Source: Gemmatimonadaceae bacterium | GTDB taxonomy: Bacteria > Gemmatimonadota > Gemmatimonadetes > Gemmatimonadales > Gemmatimonadaceae | Direction: 5' to 3' | Length of the DNA stretch: 41,672 bases | Assembly: GCA_025453875.1 (NCBI GenBank) | Contig: JALOPN010000006.1 | Location: 1-41,672, forward strand | Shown: positions 1 to 8,800 of the stretch, piece by piece | Layout of the letters: each line of letters starts with the position of its first letter | Position numbering within the stretch: position 1 is the stretch's first letter | Notes under the pieces: generated by a model | Told to the model about the DNA's origin: nothing | The model's database searches: none | What the model saw: only the letters and a program-made list of their open reading frames with translations | Position numbers and translations under genes: made by a program

Positions 1-1
1 G

Positions 2-1779
2 GAGATGCTCGACCGGGCCGAGCGACTCGCCGGCGCCGCGCGACGCGTGCAGGGCGGCACGTTCCACGGCATCGCGCACCGCATCCTGCGCCGCTTCGGA
101 CCCGCCGCCGGCCTCCCGCGCGACTTTTCCATCATGGACGCCGGAGACGCCGCCGATCTCATGGGCATCGCGCGCACCGCCCTTGGCTACGGGGAACCCA
201 CCCGCCGCCGCGGCGCCGACGACGAGCCGACCGGCCCCGCCCGTCGCTTCCCACGCGCCGAAACGTGCCTCACGCTGTATTCACGGCAGGTCAACACCGA
301 TCGACCAGTGTACGATCTGCTCGAAGAAGGCTGGCCGCACTTCGCGGAGTGGGCTGGCGATCTCGAGCAGCTCTTCGTGGACTACGTGCGCCGCAAGACC
401 GACGCGGTCGGCGATCGCATTCGCGCCGAGTACAACCATGTCCTCGTGGACGAGTATCAGGACACCAATCCGCTCCAGGCGCGCATCCTGCGCGCCTTGT
501 GTCCGCACGGCCGACTCACCGTGGTCGGCGATGACGCACAGTCCATCTACGCATTTCGCGGCGCCACGATTCACAACATCATGCAGTTCCCGGCGCAGTT
601 CGCCGACACCACGATCATCACGCTCGAGCAGAACTACCGCTCGTCGGCGCCCATCCTGCACAGCAGCAACACGCTGATCTCGCGCGCCACGGTCCGCTAT
701 ACCAAGCAACTCTGGACCGAGCGCACCGATGGCGAGCTGCCGTGGCTCGTCACGGTACGCGATGAGCGCGAACAGACGCGATTCATCGTCGATCGATTGC
801 TCGAACTGCACGAAACCGACGGCATCCCGCTGCGCGAGATCGCGGTGCTCGTGCGCGCCGGCTACCTGTCAAGTGGGGCGGGCTCAAGTTCCTCGAAGCC
901 GCACACATCAAGGACGTCCTGGCGTTCCTCCGGCTGCTCGAGAACCCGCAGGATGAAGTGAGCTGGTTCCGCCTCCTGCGACTCCTGCCGGGCGTCGGCG
1001 ATCGGACGGCACGCGCCGCCATCGAATCGCTCGCCGCGCACGGCTGGCAGCCGCTCGCACTCACCGGACTCCGCGTCAGCACACGAGCGTCGGCCGGACT
1101 CGCGGCGCTCGGCGCGCTCCTCGAGGGGCTGCGGTCGGCACCACGCACGGCCGTGCCGGCGGAGGAGATCCAGCTCGTGCGACGATTCTACGACCGCGTG
1201 CTCGTGGAGACGTACGACGATCCGCAACCACGTCTCGCCGACCTCGACCAACTCACCGTGATCGCGAGCGGCTACGCGACCCGCACCGAGCTGCTCGCCG
1301 CGCTGGCGCTTGAACCGCCGGCCGCGACGCAGGATCTCGCCGTCGGCGCCGATGACGAAGACACCGACGCGCTCATCATCAGCACCGTGCACAGCGCCAA
1401 GGGCCGCGAGTGGGACGCGGTGTTCGTACCGTGGACGGTGGACGGCGTGTATCCCATGGCGCGCAGTGCCAATCAGGAGGAAGCGGTCGAGGAGGAACGC
1501 CGCCTGCTCTACGTCGCCATGACACGCGCGCGACATCACCTGTGTCTTGTGCATCCCTTGCAATCGTTCCCTACGCGCATGAGTGCCGACTACTCCTACG
1601 GTCAGCTCTCGCGCTTTCTCGACGATGGGGTGCGGCGCACGATGCAACGCGTCACGCTGGGGCCCGACGGTTCGCTCAGCGCCGCGCCGCTCGCGCCACT
1701 GCCGCCACGTCCTCCCGTCGACCTGCGCGCGCTCCTCCGGGGCCGCGTCGGACTTCCTGCACCTGACGATCCCCGATGA
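2..1779 (+). pseudogene. UvrD/PcrA-family ATP-dependent DNA helicase, 5'-truncated by window and frame-broken
   Basis: This is a superfamily 1A helicase that unwinds DNA in repair or replication restart. The reading frame is already open at base 2, so the first ATG in the track is internal and the Walker A region lies outside the window. Visible motifs are GTFHGIAHRILRRFG, the DEYQDTN Walker B box, VVGDDAQSIYAFRG (motif III) and LEQNYRSS (motif IV). After AVLVRAGYL the frame changes: coding continues one frame over as VKWGGLKFLEAAHIKDVLAF and then runs through STVHSAKGREWD (motif V) and LLYVAMTRAR (motif VI) to 1779. The track splits it into 5..961 and 958..1779. The roughly 15 residues that relatives carry between those two stretches are absent, so this is a short deletion that is not a multiple of three rather than a single-base slip. 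Either the gene is inactivated or the assembly has collapsed there. The stop overlaps the next start as ATGA. Confidence 0.85.
863..873 (+). other. Frame-changing deletion junction in the helicase gene
   Basis: The upstream frame reads GYL up to about base 868 and the downstream frame resumes as VKWGGLKF from 868. Family members have a connecting stretch here that ends in a turn before the GGLKF segment. Its loss together with the frame change indicates missing bases at this point (about 40 to 50, inferred from the family, not measured). Confidence 0.6.
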
Positions 1780-4610
1780 TGCGATCCCTGCGCCACACCC
1801 TGCTGCTCGCCGCGCTCTTTCCGATCGGAATCACGCAGGCCCAATCGACGCCAGCCTCCTTGCCTGCGGCCGACACGCCACTACCCGTGGACTCGGCTGT
1901 GGTACGCGGCACGCTCCCGAACGGATTGCGCTGGATGGTGCGCCGCAATGAGCGACCGGCGCGCCGCGCAGAGCTGCGCCTCGTGGTGAACGCCGGCTCT
2001 GTGCTCGAAGACAACGATCAGCGTGGCCTCGCGCACTTTCTCGAGCATATGGCGTTCAACGGCACACGCCGTTTCGCGAAGAACGACATCGTGAAGTACC
2101 TCGAATCGATCGGCGTGCGTTTCGGCGCCGACCTGAACGCGTACACCGGCTTCGACGAAACCGTGTACATTCTGCCCGTTCCGACCGACTCGGCCGGGCT
2201 GCTCGAGCGCAGCTTCGACATTCTCGAGGACTGGGCCAGCGCCGTGCTCATCGACAGCGCGGAGGTCGTCGCCGAACGCGGCGTCGTGCTGGAGGAATGG
2301 CGCGGCGGACGTGGTGCACAGTCGCGAGTGCTCGACACGCACCTGCCCGTGCTGTTTCATGGATCGCGTTACGCCGAGCGTCTGCCCATTGGCGATACCG
2401 CCATCATCGCCAACGCGCTGCCCGCTCCGATTCGTCGCTTCTACACCGACTGGTATCGCCCGGACAACATGGCGGTCGTGGCGGTCGGCGACTTCGATGT
2501 TGCGCAGGTCGAACGCCTCATCGCGCAGCGGTTCGGCGGATTGAAGAATCCGTCCTCGCCACGCCCGCGAGTGTCGGTACCCGTGCCGGCGGATAGCCAG
2601 ACACGCGTCTCGATCGCGTCCGATGCGGAGTTGAACGTGTCCTCGGTTGAAGTGGACTGGCAGATTCCCGTGCGCCGTACGCGCACGGTCGGCGAATGGC
2701 GCGAACGATTGATCGAGGACATCTACAACGCGGCGTTCAATCGGCGCCTGGCCGAGATCTCGCAGCGTCCCTCCGCGAAATGGGTGGGCGCCTCCTCTGG
2801 TGTCGGTTCGTTTGCGCGCGACGCGGCGGTCTACACACTGAGTGTGGCCGCCGAGACGCCGCGGTTGACCGACGCGCTCGAAGCGGTGCTGCTCGAAGCG
2901 CGACGCGTGCAGCAGTTCGGCTTTCTCGACAGCGAGATCGCGCGCGTGAAGACCGACCTCCAACGCAGCTACGAGCGAGCCTTCGCCGAACGCGATCGTT
3001 CCGAATCGGACGGCTACGCCGAGAGCTACGTGGCGCATCTGCTGCAGGGCGCACCGGTCCCCGGCATTCAGTTCTACCATCGCTACGCTCCCGCCGCGCT
3101 GTCGTCGATCACCCGCGACGAGGTGAACGCGGTGGGACAGCGCTGGATGCGCGGTCGCGACCGCGCGCTGCTTACGTCGATTGCGGCGAAACCGGGCGAC
3201 GCCCTGCCCTCGCGTGACGCGCTGCTCGCCGTGCTCGCTCGCGCCGAGAACACGCCCATCACGCCATGGACCGAAACGATCGCCGAGGGCGCGCTCGTCC
3301 CCACGCCACCCGCACCGGGGCGCATTGTGTCGCGCAGTCGGCTCGATGCGCTCGACGTGACCGATTGGCGCCTGGCGAACGGTGTACGCGTGCTCCTCAA
3401 GCAGACCGACTTCAAGGCCGACGAAGTGCTGCTGGGAGGCTTCGCTCCCGGTGGTACGAGCCTGTACCCGGATGATCGCGCGACCGTCGCCGAGCTTGCC
3501 TCGACGTTCGTCGAGCGCGGTGGCGTGGGCGCACTGTCGGTCATCGATCTGCAGAAGAAGCTCACCGGCAAGGTGGCGGCCGTGAGCGCGAGTATCGGTG
3601 AGCGGTCGCAGGACGTGAGCGGGCGCGCCTCGCCCAAGGACCTCGAGACGCTCTTCGAACTGCTCTGGTTGCGCTTCACCGCACCGCGCGCCGATTCGGC
3701 CGCCGTGCAGGCGCTGCGCCAGCAGATCTCGGCCGTGCTCGCGAATCGTGGCCGAGTGCCCGAAGCCATCTTCAGCGATTCACTCTCGCTGCTGCTCGCG
3801 AATCGACATCCACGCGTGAAGGTCCCTACTGCCGAGCTCTTTCGCAGCGTGTCGCTCGATGACGCCATGGCGGTGTATCGCGAGCGATTCGCCGATGCCA
3901 ACGGCTTCACGTTCGTGTTCGTGGGCAACGTGACGGCGGAGCAACTCGAGCCGCTCATTGTGCAGTGGCTCGCGGCGCTTCCCGCCAACGGCCGAACCGA
4001 CGCGCCACGCGACCTCGGCATCCGGCCACCGTCCGGCGTGGCACAACTGGTGGTGCGCGCCGGTCTCGAGCCCAAGGCCACAACGGTCATCGCGTATCAC
4101 GGCGAACGGCCGTCAACCGTTGCCTCGCGTCAGGCGTTCCGCACGTTCGGCGAGATTCTCGAAACGCGCCTGCTCGAGGAGCTCCGCGAAGCACTGGGCG
4201 GCACGTACTCCGTCAGCGTGTCGGCGGTGGCGAGCACCCAGCCGCGCGATGCGCAGCAGCTCGTCATTCAGTACGGTTCGGCGCCCGATCGCGTCGACTC
4301 GCTCTTCGCCGCCGTGACACGTACGATCGACGCGCTCCGCCGCGACGGGCCGACCGACACCGAGCTGGCCGCGGCACGCGAAAAGCAGCGACGCGAACTC
4401 GAAGTCGAGCAGCGCGAAAACGGCTACTGGCTGGCGGGTATGCTCGCGCGTCTCCAGAGCGGCATGGACCCGCAGCAGATGCTCGAAGCGACACGGATCA
4501 TCGATGGCATGACCACGAAGGCCGTTCGCGATGCGGCCGCCACCTATCTCGATCCGGCGCAGTACGTGCGAGCGTCGCTGCTGCCGGTGGCTGCCAGCGG
4601 TACGCCGTAA
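1776..4610 (+). CDS. Secreted M16-family zinc metallopeptidase (insulinase/pitrilysin type)
   Basis: This is a 944-residue protease with the duplicated M16 architecture. A hydrophobic signal peptide (LLLAALFPIG, probable cleavage after AQA-like residues near 22) precedes the first catalytic domain. The inverted zinc motif HFLEH (about residues 87-91) and the downstream EEWRG glutamate (about 174) form the metal site, so the N-terminal half is active. The C-terminal half repeats the fold (DWRLANGVRVLLK onward, then GTYSVSV near 790) without a zinc motif, as is normal for the family. It probably degrades peptides in the periplasm or at the outer membrane. The start ATG overlaps the helicase stop (ATGA); a second ATG follows immediately. 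It converges with the aminopeptidase gene, with only 33 bases between stops. Confidence 0.93.
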   Translation: MMRSLRHTLLLAALFPIGITQAQSTPASLPAADTPLPVDSAVVRGTLPNGLRWMVRRNERPARRAELRLVVNAGSVLEDNDQRGLAHFLEHMAFNGTRRFAKNDIVKYLESIGVRFGADLNAYTGFDETVYILPVPTDSAGLLERSFDILEDWASAVLIDSAEVVAERGVVLEEWRGGRGAQSRVLDTHLPVLFHGSRYAERLPIGDTAIIANALPAPIRRFYTDWYRPDNMAVVAVGDFDVAQVERLIAQRFGGLKNPSSPRPRVSVPVPADSQTRVSIASDAELNVSSVEVDWQIPVRRTRTVGEWRERLIEDIYNAAFNRRLAEISQRPSAKWVGASSGVGSFARDAAVYTLSVAAETPRLTDALEAVLLEARRVQQFGFLDSEIARVKTDLQRSYERAFAERDRSESDGYAESYVAHLLQGAPVPGIQFYHRYAPAALSSITRDEVNAVGQRWMRGRDRALLTSIAAKPGDALPSRDALLAVLARAENTPITPWTETIAEGALVPTPPAPGRIVSRSRLDALDVTDWRLANGVRVLLKQTDFKADEVLLGGFAPGGTSLYPDDRATVAELASTFVERGGVGALSVIDLQKKLTGKVAAVSASIGERSQDVSGRASPKDLETLFELLWLRFTAPRADSAAVQALRQQISAVLANRGRVPEAIFSDSLSLLLANRHPRVKVPTAELFRSVSLDDAMAVYRERFADANGFTFVFVGNVTAEQLEPLIVQWLAALPANGRTDAPRDLGIRPPSGVAQLVVRAGLEPKATTVIAYHGERPSTVASRQAFRTFGEILETRLLEELREALGGTYSVSVSAVASTQPRDAQQLVIQYGSAPDRVDSLFAAVTRTIDALRRDGPTDTELAAAREKQRRELEVEQRENGYWLAGMLARLQSGMDPQQMLEATRIIDGMTTKAVRDAAATYLDPAQYVRASLLPVAASGTP

Positions 4611-4643
4611 CGTCCGAGAGGCGCGCGTGCCCGTTGGCGCGAT

Positions 4644-5753
4644 TCAACGCGTCAGCTGGGCGCGCACGCCGCCGAAGGGATCGGCTGGTCGCGCCTTGGC
4701 GCCCACCACGATCTGCGCCACCGCACGCGCGAGGTCGTTGCGCTCCGCCACCAGGACCGAGTCGAAGAGCGCGAGGTTGGTGGCGTAGACCTGTCGCGCC
4801 ATCACCACGGCGTTGTCGAGCGGCACCCGCTCGACCCATCCCCTCGGGTACGTCTCCAACTGCGGGCCGATGGAGTCGACGAGGGCGCGTCGCGCGTCCG
4901 CGTAGATGCGACGGCGCGCCGCCAGGCGTCGCTCCTTGTTCGCGGCCTGCTGCATCGCGTCTCGCACGGTGTCCGGGTGCTGGGCAAAGGCCGAATCGAG
5001 TCGCGCGTGCAGACGGGCCCAGAACGCGCCGAGACGCAGGTCATCCGCCCACTCGGCCTCCGCGCGCAACATCGCGCTGGAATCGCCCCGCGCGCGGAAG
5101 AAGGCGATCGCGCCACGGCCACCCACGAACGACGCGAACGATTCGTTGAACACCACCTGTCCCTTCGCGAAGAAGGTGGTGTGCGTGATCTCGTGAATCA
5201 CGGTGTTGACCAGGGACACCGAGTCCATGCGCAGCGTCGTGCTCACGACGGGATCATTGAACCAGCCGAGCGTACTGAACGCGCTGGAGGCGCCGAGCGA
5301 CACGTCAAAGCCGTCGCGGCGCAGCTCGTCGGCGGTGCGATGCGCCGCGCCGAAGTCGAAGAACCCCTTGTAGGGGAAACGACCGACCACGGGAAACCAC
5401 CACGTCTTGCGTGCCAGACGGTCGGGATAAGCGGCCGACACGACGAGCACGAGCGTATCCCGATCGAGCCGCGAGTAGCGCGTGAAGCTCTGCTCGGGGC
5501 GAAGCGACAGCGAATCGGCGGCAAAGCGACGCGCCTCGAGCACGAGCGCCAGTTTCGCGCGCTCCGCGTCGGGGGTGCGCTCGTCTGCCACCAGGCGATC
5601 GATCGGCTGCCGACGCGACAGGATGCGCGCCTCTTCCCACGCCGCGCGTGAGAGATAGCAGCCCGTGGGAGAGATCACGAAGAGCAGCAGCGCGCCGACC
5701 ACGCCCAGCACGCCAATCCGTCCGAGGCGCCGGCGACGCGTCGTGCGCCGCAC
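4644..5753 (-). CDS. Putative membrane-anchored aminopeptidase (COG4324/Aminopep family)
   Basis: The protein has about 369 residues from the GTG at 5753. The N-terminus is arginine-rich, then one hydrophobic segment (VLGVVGALLLFVISPTGC) that may be an anchor or a weak lipobox, followed by YLSRAAWEEA and RRQPIDRLVAD, the usual opening of this family. The HEITHTTFF segment carries HExxH, and FNESFASFVGGRGA supplies the downstream acidic and family-signature residues. These are typical of the Aminopep family of predicted zinc peptidases. The substrate is unknown. The ORF track extends this frame to 7757, deep into dnaE, which is an antisense artefact. A start further upstream (ATG at 5822 or 5831) would overlap dnaE. 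It is divergent from dnaE with 54 bases between the chosen starts. Confidence 0.8.
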   Translation of the reverse strand: MRRTTRRRRLGRIGVLGVVGALLLFVISPTGCYLSRAAWEEARILSRRQPIDRLVADERTPDAERAKLALVLEARRFAADSLSLRPEQSFTRYSRLDRDTLVLVVSAAYPDRLARKTWWFPVVGRFPYKGFFDFGAAHRTADELRRDGFDVSLGASSAFSTLGWFNDPVVSTTLRMDSVSLVNTVIHEITHTTFFAKGQVVFNESFASFVGGRGAIAFFRARGDSSAMLRAEAEWADDLRLGAFWARLHARLDSAFAQHPDTVRDAMQQAANKERRLAARRRIYADARRALVDSIGPQLETYPRGWVERVPLDNAVVMARQVYATNLALFDSVLVAERNDLARAVAQIVVGAKARPADPFGGVRAQLTR

Positions 5754-5807
5754 CGGCGTGTCAAGGCCGTGGCCCGACGCGCCGGCGCCGCTTACACTAC
5801 CGGGATC

Positions 5808-8800
5808 ATGTCCTTCGTGCATCTCCACTGCCATTCTGAATTCTCGCTCCTCGACGGGGCGAACCGGATCGGGGACCTGATCAAGCGGGCCCAGTCGTTC
5901 GAGCAACCGGCGCTCGCGATTACCGATCACGGTAACATGCACGCCGCCTGGTTGTTCCAGGAGGCCGCGCGCAAGGCCGGCGTCAAGCCGATTCTCGGCA
6001 TGGAAGCGTATGTGGCGCCAGGTGACCGGCGACTCAAGCAGCGCGCTGCGCCGGGCCAGAAGTCGAACTACCATCTCGTCCTGCTGGCGCGCGACCTCAC
6101 CGGCTACCGCAACCTCGTCAAGCTCTCGTCGCTCGCCTACACCGAGGGCTTCTACGGCAAGCCGCGGGTGGATCGCGAGTTGCTGGCGCAGTATCACGAA
6201 GGCATCATCGTCACCTCGGCGTGCATGGCGGGCGAAGTCGCCTCGCACCTGCTCGAGGGACGAGACGATGAAGCGGCGGCGGTCGCCGCCTGGTACGCCG
6301 AGCTCTTCAAGGGGCGCTACTACCTCGAGGTGCAGGCGCACCGCAGCGAAGGACAGGACGCGCTCAACGCCAAGGTGTTCGCCCTCGCCGATCGGCTGGG
6401 GCTTCCGGTCGTGGCCACCAACGACGCGCACTTCCTCGCGCACGAGGATCACGACGCACACGACGTGCTGCTGTGCATCGGCCTTGGCAAGGATCGCAGT
6501 GACCGCGATCGCATGCGCTACGATGATGGGCTCTACTTCAAGAGCGCCCCGGAAATTGCCGCGCACTTCCCCGGTCGCCCCGAGGTGCTGGAGCACACGC
6601 TCGCGATTGCCGATTCGGTGGACGTGCAGTTCGCGAAGAAGTACTACGTGCCGTCGTTTCCGCTGCCTGAGGGCATCGAGACCGAGAACGACCTCCTCAT
6701 CAAGCTCTCGACCGAAGGGGCGAAGGCGCGCTACGGTGATCCGCTGCGCGACGAGGTCCGCGAGCGACTCGAGTACGAACTCGGCGTCATCACCACGACG
6801 GGCTACGCCGGCTACTTCCTCATCACGGCCGACTTCATCAAGGCGGCTCGTGATCGGGGGATTCCGGTGGGTCCGGGCCGCGGTTCGGCCGCCGGCTCCC
6901 TCGTGGCGTACGCGCTCGGCATCACCGACGTGTGTCCGCTCGAGTTCGACCTGCTCTTCGAGCGCTTCCTGAATCCGGAGCGCGTCTCGATGCCTGACGT
7001 CGACGTCGACTTCTGCTTCGAGCGACGCGGCGAAGTGATCGAGTATGTGCGCCAGAAGTACGGCAAGGACTCGGTTGGACAGATCGTGACGTTCGGGACG
7101 ATGAAGTCGCGCGCCGCGATCAAGGATGTCGGGCGCACGTTGGGCTTCACACCGGCCGAGACCGACGCCTTGGCGAAGCTCGTGCCGAATGCGCCCAACA
7201 ACTCGCTCACGGTGAAGGAAGCCGTGGAGCAGGTGCCGGACGTGAAGAAGCTGTACGAGGGCGACGAGCGCTATCGTCAGCTGCTGGACTATGCGATCAA
7301 GCTCGAAGGACTGTCGCGTCACACGGGTGTGCACGCGGCCGGCGTGGTCATCGCGCCAGGCCCGCTCGACGAGTTCGTCCCGATCTGCACGCAGGCGTCG
7401 AAGGGTGCCGGCGCCGGCGAGGAAGAGCGCGTCATCGTGACGCAGTACGACATGACGTGCCTCGAGAAGGCCGGCATGCTCAAGATGGACTTCCTCGGCC
7501 TCACCACGCTGACCGTCATCACCGACACGATCAAGCTCGTGAAGGAGACGCGGGGCATCGACGTGGTGCTCGAAACGCGTGGCTTCACCGATCCGGAGAC
7601 GTATCGCGTGCTGCGCGCCGGTCGTACGGGTGGCGTGTTCCAGTTCGAATCGCCGCTCGCGACCGACGTGCTCAAGCGCATGCGCTGCGACCGCTTCGAC
7701 GACCTCGTGGCATCGAACGCACTGCTGCGTCCCGGCCCGCTCGACGCGGGCATGCACAACGTCTACATCAAGCGCAAGCGCGGCGACGAGCCGGTCGAGT
7801 ACGCCCTGCCGGAGCTCGAGCCGATTCTCTCGAATACCTACGGCGTCATCACCTATCAGGAACAGGTGATGCGTATTGCGCAGGTGCTGGCCGGCATCTC
7901 ACTCGCCGAAGCCGATGTGCTGCGCAAGGCGGTGGGCAAGAAGGACGCCGAGCTCATTCGCAAGGAGCTGGGCAAGTTCAAGGAGAAGGCCGTCGCGAAG
8001 GGCCATGATCCGGCAATCATCGAGGAGCTCGCCGGACAGATCGAGACGTTCGGGCGGTACGGATTCAACAAGTGTCTGGTCGGCGATACCGAGATCTTCG
8101 ATGCCAGTACCGGACGCCGCGTGCGTATCGAAGATGTCTATGATCGACGTGCGTCGATCAGTGCCGTGACGACATGCGATGTCGATACGCTGCGCCTGCA
8201 GCGGGGTCGTGTGCTCGACGTCATGGACAACGGCGTACGGCCCGTGTTCACGCTCCACACCGAATCCGGCCGATCGATCACGGCGACCGGAAACCATCCC
8301 TTCCTGGCATGCGATGGCTGGCGCGAACTGTCCACGCTGTCGATCGGTGAGCACATCGCCGTGCCGCGCGCGCTGCCGGGAGTGGGAACAGCGGAGTGGC
8401 CCGAGCACGCAGTCGTCGCGTTGGGCCACCTGCTCGCCGAAGGCAATCTGTGCCACCCCACCGGTCTGTACTACTACAACCAGGACGAGGCATCGATCGC
8501 GGACTTCGTGAACGCGGCTGAACGCTTCGACAACGTGCGGTGCACCCGAGCGACGCAACGCGGCACCGCCTCCATCTACACCGCACGCATCGAGCGAAAC
8601 GCCCCCAACGGCATCGTGGAGTGGGCGCGCTCACTCGGCCTGCTCGGCGCGACGGCCGCGAGCAAGCGAGTGCCGGACGACGCGTTCACGCTCACGGACG
8701 CGCAACTCGGCATCCTGCTCGGACGCCTGTGGGACGGCGATGGCCACGTCAACGTGCGTGATCGCTCGGCGTTCTACGCCACCGCTTCAGCGCAGCTTGC

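Noticed and set aside
5754-7757. Extension of the aminopeptidase ORF through dnaE
   Set aside because: Residues upstream of the GTG are antisense to the PHP and palm coding region and show no family similarity.
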